This document shows, one piece after another, positions 53,622 to 62,689 of a stretch of DNA of 64,000 nucleotides. The notes below the pieces were generated by a model, which saw nothing but the letters and a program-made list of their open reading frames with translations, was not told the DNA's origin and searched no databases. The position numbers were made by a program, and so were the translations under genes. How positions within the stretch are numbered: the first letter of the stretch is position 1; each line of letters opens with the position of its first letter. This stretch comes from a bacterium (lineage in GTDB: Bacteria; Planctomycetota; Planctomycetia; Isosphaerales; Isosphaeraceae): positions 433,383 through 497,382 of the forward strand of contig WGMM01000007.1 of NCBI GenBank assembly GCA_016125085.1, read 5' to 3'.

Positions 53622-55472
53622 TTAACGAATGATTCGCCGCTTCGGTAGATCGACCCGACCCACATCGGGGGTAATTTCGGAGTTCCGCCTCCAGTGGCGG
53701 TCCGTGGACATGCCGTCACTGAGCCGGAAAAAATCGGCCAGCCGCATGTCCCGATAGGCCTGAAGAGCCGCCATGAGGCGCCGGCCACGAGTTTTCGTTT
53801 CCGTATCCGATAATTCCTCGACGATCACGGCCCCGCGTGGCTCGGCTGGTTCGCTGTTCTGGCGAATCAGGGCGTCGTATCGGGTCCGGATCACGTCGCG
53901 CGATTCCTGGGGCAGATCCACGCGATAATTTTCCACCCGGTATTTGCCAAGATCCAGGCGGCCTATATGCAGGGGAGGAATCGAAAGCCGTGCCACAGCC
54001 CGGTCCGGACCGGACTCTTCGATGACAAGCTTCAGGTCCGCATCGGGGTTCACCGGCTCGGCGTCGCCCTGGGAACGCCGGACGAGCGTCAGCTCCAGGC
54101 CCACCGGACAAGGAAGGGGATTGATCGGAACCAGGAGTTCCGAATCGCCCGCATGATAGCTGCGCAGCGTCAGCCCGGGTTTCGGAGCGAGCGTTTCCCA
54201 GGCCTTGCGGCCGATATCCGGCAACCCTTCGTACCGAGTGACCCATGAAGTGAAGTCTTCATGCCTGTCGCCCAGGGTGCTTCGATCCACGATCAGTCCG
54301 GTGGCGTCGAGCCTCGATAGATGACTGACCATGGCCGACTTCAGAGCCTCGTACTCGTTCGAGTCAGTCGAAGGTTCAGGGAGAAGCCCCGGAGCGTTGC
54401 CCGCGAAAAAGTGCCCCTGGGTCGCTTGCGGCCCCAGCGCGGCTTCAAGATCCGGATGGGTCGCCCAGTCCCGGCTCGACCGGATGACCGAAACGGATTC
54501 CGCCCCGATCAGTCGAACCGCAGTGGAGTTACGCCACAGCTCCGGTTCGAACGCCATCCATCGCCAGGCGAAGACGGGTGATGAACCGATTCGCTCGGCT
54601 TCTTCGTAAAGCGTTCGAGACTCTGAATTTCCGGGGTGCGGTGCGGCGATCGTCAAAGGCAGCGCGTGATTTTTTTCGATCTCGTCCGCCAATTCGGTAT
54701 AGAAAGACGCGATTCGGCGCGAACGCCAGGTGAGCCATGGCATAAGGCCGCGAGACTTGATGTAGTCCCGGCGTGATTCTTCATCGGTGAGCCGGCCACC
54801 CCAGTCGCTCTCCAGTCCGGTTTCGCGGAGGAAGTCCGCGAAGGTCGCTTCGTTCGATCCCGCCTCCCAACCCGCAGGCAATGCAGTGGGCGGCGCAAGT
54901 GCCACGAAGAACCCGGATGCCACGCGGGCTCCCGAAGCGTTCTTCAGTTCGGCCAGTTCGGAGACCCTTTTCAGGATCCCGCTCCGCAAGCTGACGGCCG
55001 AACCGGATTCGAGCGTCTTCGGAAGTTGCTCATTCGTATCGGGTTGCATCATGTCCCGCCCGGCACGGGAGGGTGCGATTTCGAAGCGGACATCGAAGCC
55101 CATCGTCGCCGCATGGCGTGCAACGGCCAGCCATTCATCCGGGCGATCGGTCAGGGCGGGATCGGGCAGTATGACTCGTGAGACACCGAATCGCCGAATG
55201 TCGGATGTGAGGCGAACTGCGAAGTCATAAACGCCGTCACTGTGCTGCATTCCCGATATGGCGTCGGAGTCTTCGGCCGTGAGCCTGAGAGTCACTCGCC
55301 TGCCGCGAGGCTCGGCACGCCCAGCGGTTTCGGGCTTCTCGGCGGGCTTGCTGTCGTCGCTCAGGCACGAATTCGCCATGACGATCCAGAGAAACGCCAT
55401 CGAAGCGCGCAGGCCTGCCACTATGCGGCCATTGTTTCGTAAGTGGATCCTGCAGGCGAAAGTCAAGCGCAT
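53622..55472 (-). CDS. Large exported protein of unknown function, possible lipoprotein
   Basis: About 616 residues (ATG at 55472; a GTG three bases earlier is also possible, and neither has a well-spaced ribosome-binding site). Hydrophobic stretch MAFLWIVMANSCLS near residues 24-37 may be a signal or lipoprotein leader, although the residues before the Cys are not an ideal lipobox. The next 400 residues have alternating beta/alpha segments (FGVSRVILPDPALT, GFDVRFEIAPSR, PWLTWRSRRIASFYTELADEIEKN, ALPLTIAAPHPGN) that recall a TIM-barrel glycoside-hydrolase-like fold, followed by a beta-rich C-terminus. No catalytic pair could be assigned. Function not recognised. Confidence 0.72.
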   Translation of the reverse strand: MRLTFACRIHLRNNGRIVAGLRASMAFLWIVMANSCLSDDSKPAEKPETAGRAEPRGRRVTLRLTAEDSDAISGMQHSDGVYDFAVRLTSDIRRFGVSRVILPDPALTDRPDEWLAVARHAATMGFDVRFEIAPSRAGRDMMQPDTNEQLPKTLESGSAVSLRSGILKRVSELAELKNASGARVASGFFVALAPPTALPAGWEAGSNEATFADFLRETGLESDWGGRLTDEESRRDYIKSRGLMPWLTWRSRRIASFYTELADEIEKNHALPLTIAAPHPGNSESRTLYEEAERIGSSPVFAWRWMAFEPELWRNSTAVRLIGAESVSVIRSSRDWATHPDLEAALGPQATQGHFFAGNAPGLLPEPSTDSNEYEALKSAMVSHLSRLDATGLIVDRSTLGDRHEDFTSWVTRYEGLPDIGRKAWETLAPKPGLTLRSYHAGDSELLVPINPLPCPVGLELTLVRRSQGDAEPVNPDADLKLVIEESGPDRAVARLSIPPLHIGRLDLGKYRVENYRVDLPQESRDVIRTRYDALIRQNSEPAEPRGAVIVEELSDTETKTRGRRLMAALQAYRDMRLADFFRLSDGMSTDRHWRRNSEITPDVGRVDLPKRRIIR

Positions 55473-55701
55473 CACTCCGTCGAGGGCGAATCCGTTACGC
55501 CCGGTCTTTCATTCATGATCGGAATGTTCAAGAGAAAAAGTTCATCGATTCCGATTTCGTATTGACATGGAATCGATTTTCCGGTTCCCGGTACCGGCAT
55601 TGGCCAAAACGTCGCGTGTAAAGGTCGGCGGTTGAGTTTCCAGCGCGTAACGACCCATCGAACTTTTTCCGAAACGGATCGAATTGCGGATGAAGGACTA
55701 T

Positions 55702-55730
55702 TTGGGGCCGGTAACTTTTCGTGGTACAAT
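55702..55730 (+). promoter_or_regulatory. Candidate extended -10 promoter for the metal-efflux genes
   Basis: TTGGGG (55702-55707), 17 bases, then TACAAT (55725-55730) preceded by TG at the extended -10 position (TGGTACAAT). Transcription would begin about 27 bases before a GTG at 55764, fitting the His-rich gene that leads the CzcB/CzcA-type pair. Confidence 0.5.
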
Positions 55731-55763
55731 CAAATTGGATACACATACAGGACAACGCAATAC

Positions 55764-56354
55764 GTGTTCGACCCCATTTCGTTCGCCTCTCGATTCTGGC
55801 CAACTTTCCGCTGCGGCACGCGTCGCAGCCGGTCGGGCCTGATCGTCTGGGCCTCGCTCTGGGTCCTGTTGCGGCTGCCGGTCGCCGTGCCCGATTTTCA
55901 CGAAGTGGCGCATCATCATTCTGACGGCGTCGACTGTCTCTATCACGAGCACCTGAATCGCTGGCATCGCCCCGTGGAAACGGGCGAATCCGCCGCCGGC
56001 CATGAACGAGAAATGGCCACGCTGCACTGGCACTGGGTGATTCCCGGTTCGAATCTGCCTGAAGGTCAGTCCGCTCCCAGCGATTCGAACGATACCTTTC
56101 TGGTCGGCCCTCAACTGACGCAGGGCTCCGGCGGCGATATTCTCAGCCAGGTTCTCGAATCCGCCCGAGCGATCGCGACGATCGATCGAACTGGATCGGA
56201 GCGGTCCGAACTTCTTGATCTCGCTGGTGCATGCCTTCTTTCATGCGTTCGCTGGCTCGAAGATTCGCCGCGGTGCGCCCAACGTGTAAGCGTTGCGCAA
56301 GTCATTGCCGTATCCTTATCTGCGTCTGATCTGAGCCGCCCGCTTCGTTGTTGA
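55764..56354 (+). CDS. His-rich small protein ahead of metal-efflux genes
   Basis: 196 residues from a GTG at 55764 (AGGA 11 nt upstream, about 27 nt after the predicted transcription start); the open frame before it is not supported. A hydrophobic segment (GLIVWASLWVLLRLPVAV) is followed by a histidine cluster with H-E-V-A-H-H-H, D-C-L-Y-H-E-H-L-N-R-W-H and later HWHW, a composition typical of metal-binding proteins. The rest is helical without known motifs. It is directly upstream (161 nt) of an RND-type metal pump pair, so a periplasmic metal-binding or sensing role is inferred. Not recognised as a known family. Confidence 0.7.
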   Translation: MFDPISFASRFWPTFRCGTRRSRSGLIVWASLWVLLRLPVAVPDFHEVAHHHSDGVDCLYHEHLNRWHRPVETGESAAGHEREMATLHWHWVIPGSNLPEGQSAPSDSNDTFLVGPQLTQGSGGDILSQVLESARAIATIDRTGSERSELLDLAGACLLSCVRWLEDSPRCAQRVSVAQVIAVSLSASDLSRPLRC

Positions 56355-56515
56355 TTTCCATTCCGGCATACTGATTCGACGGATCCGATTGCCTGTGTCT
56401 CAGGTCTTGGTCCGTTCGCATCCCTGGTTTCCGAAACACGTCTGTGCCCTTTGCGTCGAACGTTCCGCAAGGGGCTGGCATCAAGTGAGTTTAGCGTACG
56501 AGTAAGGACGAAACC

Positions 56516-58051
56516 ATGAGCGCATCCACATGGCGAATCGGCAAGATCGCCCTGTTTCTCCTGGGCACGGCAGTCGGCATCGGCGGTTGGGAATTGGCAT
56601 CAGGGCTGCTTCATCGCGGCGGCGAAACGGCCCCGGAAGCGTCGGGCGAGACGGCAGCCGCACCAACTACGCCTGTAGAAGTCACCCTCAACGAAGAAAA
56701 GCGGCTGGCGGCCGGAATCGAGTCGATCAAGGTCGCCCCATCTTCCGTTCGCACCCGCATGGAATTCCCGGGCGTGATCACGCTGGATCCTGACCGGGTC
56801 GTCGAAGTGCGGCCCCGCGTGACAGGCATCGTGCGTGGTGTCGACGCCAGGCTCGGCCAGGTCGTCAAGGCCGGCGACCGGCTCGTGATGCTCGAAAGTG
56901 CCGATGTCGGATCGGCCCGGCTCGATGTACGCATGCGGCGTTTCGCCATGCAGGTCGCCCGTGGCGACATGGAATGGAAAGAAAAAGTCGCCGGGAACGT
57001 CGAATCCCTGATGAACGAGCTGATCAAGCGGCCCGACGAAAAGGAAGTCGAAGTCAAATTCGCCGACAAGCCACTGGGTGCGGACCGCGCCCTGCTGCTG
57101 AGCAACTACGCCAAATACGAAATGGCGATTCATGAAGAAGCGAAACAGCAGGACCTGTTCGACAAGCGCCTTATCGGCGAGCACCTGCTGCGGCAAGCGA
57201 AGCACGACCGGGAAGCTGCCCAGGCCCTTTTCGAAAGTGCCATGGAACAGACCCGGTTCGACGTCGTTCATGAGCTGCGTGTCGCCCAGGAAGACCTTCA
57301 GAAGGCCGAAGTCAACCTGATCGATTCGATTCAGAGGCTTCGCCTGCTCGGCGTCCCCGACGACGACCCGGCCACCCATCTCGACCTTCAGACGACGCAG
57401 CCGATCACGGCCGACTGGACAAAATTCATCAGCATGGAGGATGTCGCCGCTTATCCCATCTACGCGCCTTTCGACGGCACCATCACCCATCGAAGCGTCG
57501 TCCCCAGTCAGCGGGTCGAAAATTCGACGGCACTCTTCACTCTGGCGGATCTCAATATCGTCCGGACCGAAGCGCGCATCAGCGAGAAAGACTTCGCCAC
57601 GCTCGGCGTCGTGAAAATCGGCGACACCGTCGAACTGAGCGTGCCATTCGCTGCCGTCGAAAATCTGGCAGCCAAAGTCATTTACGTCGGTGCCCAGCTT
57701 GACGAACACACCCGCACCGTGCCGATCGTGGCCGAAGCGAAGAACCCGGAAGGCCGGCTCCGCCCTGGTCAGTTCTGCCGTGTCGGCGTGCGGTCCGCCG
57801 AAAGGCAGGGGGTCCTGGCCGTGCCGGCGTCCGCGCTTGTCGAAGTTCAGGGCAAGCCGGGCGTCTTTCTGACGGGCGATTCCGCGGGGAAATACCGTTT
57901 CCGCCAGGTGGTCATCGAGCGGCAGCCGAATTCGCCGGACGAAATGGCGGTCGTCACCGAAGGGCTCAAGGCGGGCGATCAGGTCGTTTCCAAAGGTGCG
58001 TTCGTGCTCAAGAGCGAATTGATCCTGGCCTCCGAGCCGGAAGAGGAGTGA
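56516..58051 (+). CDS. RND efflux membrane-fusion protein (CzcB/CusB-like)
   Basis: 511 residues. A membrane anchor (IALFLLGTAVGIGGWELASG) is followed by the barrel-sandwich hybrid (FPGVITLDPDRVVEVRPRVTGIV, DARLGQVVKAGDRLVMLES), a long helical hairpin (about 140-265) and the closing lipoyl half and beta-barrel (VYPIYAPFDGTITHRSVVPSQ as AYPIYAPFDGTITHR, ALFTLADLNIVRTEARISEKD, RPGQFCRVGV). This adaptor joins an RND pump to an outer-membrane channel. It overlaps functionally with the next gene (10 nt gap) and has AAGGA 8 nt before its ATG. No outer-membrane factor gene follows. Confidence 0.93.
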   Translation: MSASTWRIGKIALFLLGTAVGIGGWELASGLLHRGGETAPEASGETAAAPTTPVEVTLNEEKRLAAGIESIKVAPSSVRTRMEFPGVITLDPDRVVEVRPRVTGIVRGVDARLGQVVKAGDRLVMLESADVGSARLDVRMRRFAMQVARGDMEWKEKVAGNVESLMNELIKRPDEKEVEVKFADKPLGADRALLLSNYAKYEMAIHEEAKQQDLFDKRLIGEHLLRQAKHDREAAQALFESAMEQTRFDVVHELRVAQEDLQKAEVNLIDSIQRLRLLGVPDDDPATHLDLQTTQPITADWTKFISMEDVAAYPIYAPFDGTITHRSVVPSQRVENSTALFTLADLNIVRTEARISEKDFATLGVVKIGDTVELSVPFAAVENLAAKVIYVGAQLDEHTRTVPIVAEAKNPEGRLRPGQFCRVGVRSAERQGVLAVPASALVEVQGKPGVFLTGDSAGKYRFRQVVIERQPNSPDEMAVVTEGLKAGDQVVSKGAFVLKSELILASEPEEE

Positions 58052-58061
58052 GGCCGGAAAC

Positions 58062-61000
58062 ATGCTCAATTCACTAATCTCCGGCGCCCTGAAGAATCGC
58101 TTCATGGTGCTGGCTATCACCATCATCGTCTCGATCGTCGGTGCGGTTTCAGCCCTTCGGCTGCCGCTGGACGCCGTCCCCGACCTGACCAACATCCAGG
58201 TTCAGGTCATCACCGAAGCCGCCGCCCTGAGCCCGCTCGAAGTCGAAACGCTGCTTTCCTACCCCGTCGAAGGGGCCATGAGCGGCCTGCCCGACGTCGA
58301 ACAGATCCGAAGCGTTTCCAAATTCGGCATTTCGGTCGTCACCATCGTCTTCAGGGAAGGCACCGACCTCTACCGCGCCAGGCAACTCGTCAACGAACGT
58401 CTGCCGCGTGCCGCGGAAGGCATTCCGCCCGGGTACGGCACGCCCCAGCTTGGGCCGATCGCAACCGCTCTCGGTGAAATCTACCAGTTCGAAGTGCGCG
58501 GCGACGGCTCCGTTTCGCCCATGGATCTGCGTACGATCCTCGACTGGCAGGTGGCTTTCCGCCTGCGAAGCGTACCAGGCGTCACCGAAATCAACAGCCA
58601 TGGCGGCCAGCTCAAAACCTACCGGATCGAGATCGACCCTGACCGGCTGGCAAACCAGAAGCTCACTTTCAGCGAAGTGGTCGACGCGCTCGACCGCAAT
58701 AACGCCAACGTCGGCGGCGGCTATCTCAGCCGGGCAGGCGAGTCTCGTTACATCCGGGGCGTGAGCTTGATCACCGACGCCTCCGAAATCGAACGTGTCG
58801 TCATTCGCGAAACCGGCGGCGTGCCGTTGACGATCGGCGACGTCGCCCGGGTGTTCCCGGCGCCGATGATCCGTGCCGGTCTCGTCACGCGGGATGGCCG
58901 CGGTGAAGTCGTCAGCGGCCTCGTCATGATGCTCATCGGCGAAAACGGCCGGCGCGTCGTCAACCGGGTCAAGGAAGAGATCGACAAGATCAAGCAGAGC
59001 CTTCCGTCCGGCGTGACGATCGAAACCCTTTACGACCGTTCGAACCTCATCGATCACGCCCTCGGCACCGTGAAGGAAAATCTGGCCGTCGGCGGATTTC
59101 TCGTCGTCGCCGTGCTGCTTGTGATGCTCGGTAACCTGCGCGGCGGGTTGATCGTCGCCCTGGCGATTCCGCTCTCCATGCTCTTCGCCGCCAACGTGAT
59201 GCTGGCCACGGGCGTCACGGCAAGCCTGATGTCATTGGGTGCTATCGACTTCGGCATGATCGTCGACAGCTCCGTGATCATGGTCGAAAACTGCGTGCGC
59301 CGCCTGGGCCATGAAGGGGGCACGCGGTCCAAGCTCGAGATCATCCGCGACGCCGCCATCGAGGTCCGAAAACCGACGCTTTACGGCGAGCTGATCATCG
59401 CCATCGTCTATCTGCCGATCCTGGCCCTGCAGGGAACCGAAGGCAAACTGTTCCGGCCCATGGCACTGACGGTCATTTTCGCCCTCGCCGGGTCGATGAT
59501 CGTCTCGCTCACCGTCATGCCGGTGCTCGCCAGCCTGGCTCTGTCCGACAAAACCGTCGAAACCGAGCCCTGGCTCGTCCGCTTCATCAAGCGGTTTTAT
59601 GAGCCCATGCTCAATGGTGCCCTGAAACATCGCACGTTCGTCGTCGGCCTGGCACTGGCGCTGCTGGTCGCGACGGTTCCCATCGGGCTTCGGCTCGGGG
59701 GCGAATTCATGCCCCGGCTCAATGAGGGTGACCTGCTCGTCGAAGCCGTGCGCATCCCCTCCGCGGATCTGGACGGCGCCGTGCCGATGGGCACCGCTAT
59801 CGAGACGATCCTGCGAGGATTCCCTGAAGTCCGCGACGTTTACTGCAAAACCGGCCGGCCTGAAATCGCCAACGACGTGATGGGCGTGCACCAGACCGAC
59901 GTCTGGACACTGCTCAAGGACCGCCACGAATGGCGCCCGGGCGTCACTCGCGACGGCCTCATCGAAGAGATGAACACCAAGCTTTCCGACAGCCTTCCCG
60001 GCGTTCGCTTCGGCTTCAGCCAGCCGATCGAAATGCGGGTCAACGAACTCGTCGCCGGCGTGAAGTCGGACGTCGCGGCAATCATCTACGGCCCCGACCT
60101 GGACGAACTCTCGCGACTGGCGACGAAGGTCGAAGGCGTCATGGCCGCCATTCCCGGCGCCCGTGATGTCCGTTCCCCCTCAACCGGCCGGCTGCCCACG
60201 ATGCGCATCCGCGTGAACCGCGAGCAGCTTTCGCGTTACGGCATCAAGGCGCAGGACGTCATGGACGCTGTCGCTTCGCTGGGCGGTAAAACCGTCGGCA
60301 CGGTCTTCGAGGGTAACGCCCGCCATCCGATCCAGATCCGCCTGCCTGAAAGCTGGCGCAACGACGCCGACAAGATCGCGTCCATCCGCCTGATGGACGC
60401 CCAGGGCCGGGCCATCCCCATGGCCAACCTCGTGGACATCAAATACGAGGAAGGCCCCAGCGAAGTCGAGCGGGAAAACATCCAGCGCCGAAGTGCCGTC
60501 TCCGCCAACGTCCGTGGCCGCGACATCGCCGGCTTCGTGACCGAGGCTCAGGCCGCGATCGCGCGAACCGTTCCCCTGCCGCCCGGTTATCACATCCACT
60601 GGGGCGGCCAGTTCGAGCACCTGCAGACGGCCATGAAAAGGCTCATGATCGTCGTGCCGCTGGCGCTCTCGCTGATCTATCTGCTGCTCTACACGTCGCT
60701 TGGGTCGATGAGCCTGGCGGCCCTGATCTATCTTGCCGTGCCCTTCGCCACCACGGGCGGCGTGTTCGCTCTGGCGCTACGGGGCATGCCGTTTTCCATC
60801 TCGGCCGGCGTCGGCTTCATCGCTCTGTTCGGCGTGGCCGTGCTCAATGGCCTCGTCTGGGTTTCGGCCGTCGAACACCGCCGGGCGGAAGGGCTCGACC
60901 TTCAGCACGCCGCTCACGACGCCGCGCTCGAACGACTTCGGCCGATCCTCATGACGGCCATGGTCGCCGGCCTCGGCTTCCTGCCGATGGCCGTCAACAC

Positions 61001-61172
61001 CAATCCCGGGGCCGAAATTCAGCGCCCGCTGGCCACCGTCGTCATCGGCGGCCTCTTGACCAGCACGCTGCTGACGACCGTCGTTCTGCCGACGATCTAT
61101 CCCTGGTTCGCCAAAGGCCTGCCGGTTCCGCAATTGGAATCCAGTGACCATGAACATGGGCATGATCTTTGA
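58062..61172 (+). CDS. Heavy-metal efflux RND transporter (CzcA-like)
   Basis: 1036 residues with the twelve-helix RND plan: N-terminal helix (MVLAITIIVSIVGAVSAL), first periplasmic loop with LPLDAVPDLTNIQVQV and YPVEGAMSGLPDVEQIRS, helices 2-6, second loop, helices 8-12, and a His-rich end (DHEHGHDL). In helix 4, D396-F-G, D402 and E409-N have the same spacing (+6, +13) as the proton-path D402, D408 and E415 of Cupriavidus CzcA, indicating a divalent-cation (Zn/Co/Cd/Ni) exporter rather than a Cu/Ag type. It should form the inner-membrane part of an efflux complex with the preceding adaptor. No third subunit is nearby. Confidence 0.95.
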   Translation: MLNSLISGALKNRFMVLAITIIVSIVGAVSALRLPLDAVPDLTNIQVQVITEAAALSPLEVETLLSYPVEGAMSGLPDVEQIRSVSKFGISVVTIVFREGTDLYRARQLVNERLPRAAEGIPPGYGTPQLGPIATALGEIYQFEVRGDGSVSPMDLRTILDWQVAFRLRSVPGVTEINSHGGQLKTYRIEIDPDRLANQKLTFSEVVDALDRNNANVGGGYLSRAGESRYIRGVSLITDASEIERVVIRETGGVPLTIGDVARVFPAPMIRAGLVTRDGRGEVVSGLVMMLIGENGRRVVNRVKEEIDKIKQSLPSGVTIETLYDRSNLIDHALGTVKENLAVGGFLVVAVLLVMLGNLRGGLIVALAIPLSMLFAANVMLATGVTASLMSLGAIDFGMIVDSSVIMVENCVRRLGHEGGTRSKLEIIRDAAIEVRKPTLYGELIIAIVYLPILALQGTEGKLFRPMALTVIFALAGSMIVSLTVMPVLASLALSDKTVETEPWLVRFIKRFYEPMLNGALKHRTFVVGLALALLVATVPIGLRLGGEFMPRLNEGDLLVEAVRIPSADLDGAVPMGTAIETILRGFPEVRDVYCKTGRPEIANDVMGVHQTDVWTLLKDRHEWRPGVTRDGLIEEMNTKLSDSLPGVRFGFSQPIEMRVNELVAGVKSDVAAIIYGPDLDELSRLATKVEGVMAAIPGARDVRSPSTGRLPTMRIRVNREQLSRYGIKAQDVMDAVASLGGKTVGTVFEGNARHPIQIRLPESWRNDADKIASIRLMDAQGRAIPMANLVDIKYEEGPSEVERENIQRRSAVSANVRGRDIAGFVTEAQAAIARTVPLPPGYHIHWGGQFEHLQTAMKRLMIVVPLALSLIYLLLYTSLGSMSLAALIYLAVPFATTGGVFALALRGMPFSISAGVGFIALFGVAVLNGLVWVSAVEHRRAEGLDLQHAAHDAALERLRPILMTAMVAGLGFLPMAVNTNPGAEIQRPLATVVIGGLLTSTLLTTVVLPTIYPWFAKGLPVPQLESSDHEHGHDL

Positions 61173-61192
61173 CCAGAAACCGACGCGAAGGA

Positions 61193-61221
61193 GAAATGGC
61201 CGATCGCGAGACGGCCATTTC
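61193..61221 (+). terminator. Terminator-like hairpin after the CzcA-like gene
   Basis: GAAATGGCCG (61193-61202) and CGGCCATTTC (61212-61221) form a perfect 10-bp stem with a 9-nt loop, 20 nt after the transporter stop. No T-tract. Confidence 0.55.
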
Positions 61222-61481
61222 GCCTGACGTCGAGCCGATTCCCGTGAATCCCCATAGCCAGGATCTTTCGAAAACGTAAGGTTTCCGATTCGCGGGCGTC
61301 GTGTGGCCAATGTTCCGTTCCAGCTTCGGCTCGATACCGATATTCGGCTTTCCGTGGGTCTTTCGCTCTGGACTTGAGATAGAAAAACCTTGCGTCACGG
61401 CAAATATAAGCGACGGGATTCGCGAATTCGCCAAATCTTACATGCAAAATGTCGTTTTTTCGGGACTTGGTCAGTGGCTTG

Positions 61482-61510
61482 TTGACATCGTTTTCGATGT
61501 CTGCCTAAAT
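61482..61510 (+). promoter_or_regulatory. Promoter-like element with internal palindrome
   Basis: A perfect -35 TTGACA (61482-61487) stands 17 bases before CTAAAT (61505-61510), a weak -10. GACATCG (61484-61490) and CGATGTC (61495-61501) around TTTT form a palindrome overlapping the -35, as in a repressor operator. The PEP-CTERM gene starts 78 bases after the -10. Confidence 0.42.
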
Positions 61511-61587
61511 ACCTTTCGAAAGTCGCTCAGACATTACGCTTCCACACTAGTGAAACGACAGGCCGTTCAGGAAAGCAGGTGCAGGCG

Positions 61588-62433
61588 ATGAGGACGAATT
61601 CCGATGTAATTGGGTATTTTCTCCCGAAATTCGTGCTGGCGATGTCCGCCATGACCTTGGGCATGAGTTCGTCCGAAGCTTTGGAGCTCTACGTCATGCG
61701 TGATGCCCCGAATGCTCAAGGCACGCCGGGCATTACGCAATATTCCTCAATCACGAATTTTCAGGCGAACAGTGGCGGCTTGACTTCGGACCGTGGTATC
61801 GCTCAGGGCTCGAGTTGCGATTTTGCGATCGTCAACGGTGTCGTTTACTATATCGCCGGGGACGCGTCCTCCACTGGCGACAAAACACTCTTTTCCTGGC
61901 CGAGCGTTGCGGATTGGGCAGCGAATACCAACACGACTTCCCCGGGAACTCGCACCGGGGCAGCACCCATGTCAGGTATGGCGATTTATCAGGGGTCTCT
62001 TTACGTTCTGGAAGGCAATATGACAGCTACTGAATCGAAAACCCTGAAACGCTGGTCTTCGCCTTCGGCATGGGCTACCGGATCAGCTCCCGACGAAACG
62101 TTCGGAGCCCGTAACGTAGGTGATGGTATCGGGTTCGATATCGACGAAAATGGAGTCGTCTATTTTCTCGATACGAACGGAAGTCCGAATTCAGCGACAT
62201 CTGGCATCCTCTACAGCTGGCCTTCGATCTCGAATTTTATCGCCAACACATCTATAAGCACGAACGTCGGCCCATCTACGGACCTCGGCGGGACATTCAC
62301 TTTCTTTTCCGGCTCTGCGAATGAAATTGCCGGTCTGGCCATCGTCCCCGAGCCGTCGACATATGCCATGGCGGTTCTGTCCGGCCTGACTTTGGCCGCG
62401 GCTCATCGGCTTCGAAAGAAACGCAATGCCTGA
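61588..62433 (+). CDS. PEP-CTERM protein with propeller-like segments
   Basis: 281 residues from the ATG at 61588 (GCAGG 8 nt upstream; a GTG at 61579 is also in frame). A hydrophobic leader (FVLAMSAMTLGMSSSEALE) precedes repeated beta-type segments with G-x-x-Y or FxID-type turns (AIVNGVVYYIAGDASS, AIYQGSLYVLEGNMT, GFDIDENGVVYFLDTNG), which suggest a propeller. The C-terminus VPEPSTYAMAVLSGLTLAAA followed by basic residues is the PEP-CTERM signal. It differs from the PEP-CTERM pair at 50.8-52.3 kb in its middle. Probably exported; role unknown. Confidence 0.86.
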   Translation: MRTNSDVIGYFLPKFVLAMSAMTLGMSSSEALELYVMRDAPNAQGTPGITQYSSITNFQANSGGLTSDRGIAQGSSCDFAIVNGVVYYIAGDASSTGDKTLFSWPSVADWAANTNTTSPGTRTGAAPMSGMAIYQGSLYVLEGNMTATESKTLKRWSSPSAWATGSAPDETFGARNVGDGIGFDIDENGVVYFLDTNGSPNSATSGILYSWPSISNFIANTSISTNVGPSTDLGGTFTFFSGSANEIAGLAIVPEPSTYAMAVLSGLTLAAAHRLRKKRNA

Positions 62434-62460
62434 CGGTTCGGTCCTTCCTCAGGAAACCGC

Positions 62461-62505
62461 GTAAAATCAACGATCGCCGGTCATTCGACCGGCGATCGCA
62501 TTTAC
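62461..62505. terminator. Strong nested hairpin after the PEP-CTERM gene
   Basis: CGATCGCCGGTC (62471-62482) and GACCGGCGATCG (62487-62498) form a perfect 12-bp stem with a 4-nt loop, flanked by GTAAA (62461-62465) and TTTAC (62501-62505). It starts 27 nt after the stop. Confidence 0.7.
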
Positions 62506-62619
62506 CATGGCCGAATGCCTTGATCTTTCTCAAAAAGATTGCGTGATTGCATGACGCAACATTCGGAATTGATAAAACTTCCGTCCGAATTCCGGGATTT
62601 TCCGGCTTTCGATACTGGC

Positions 62620-62638
62620 CCCGGAAACGTGTTCCGGG
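62620..62638 (+). promoter_or_regulatory. Hairpin in the leader of the phosphotransferase gene
   Basis: CCCGGAA (62620-62626) and TTCCGGG (62632-62638) form a 7-bp stem with a 5-nt loop, 51 bases before the ATG at 62690. It could be an operator or a leader structure; its function is not known. Confidence 0.35.
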
Positions 62639-62689
62639 ATATTCTTGAGTAGTATTGAATCGCAACATTCTCTTGTCCCACGACCGGCC

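Larger units (their letters stand above)
61173..61587. other. Intergenic region between efflux genes and PEP-CTERM gene
   Basis: 415 bases with no supported gene. It holds the terminator-like hairpin after the transporter and a promoter-like TTGACA element with a palindrome (described separately) ahead of the PEP-CTERM gene. Confidence 0.5.
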
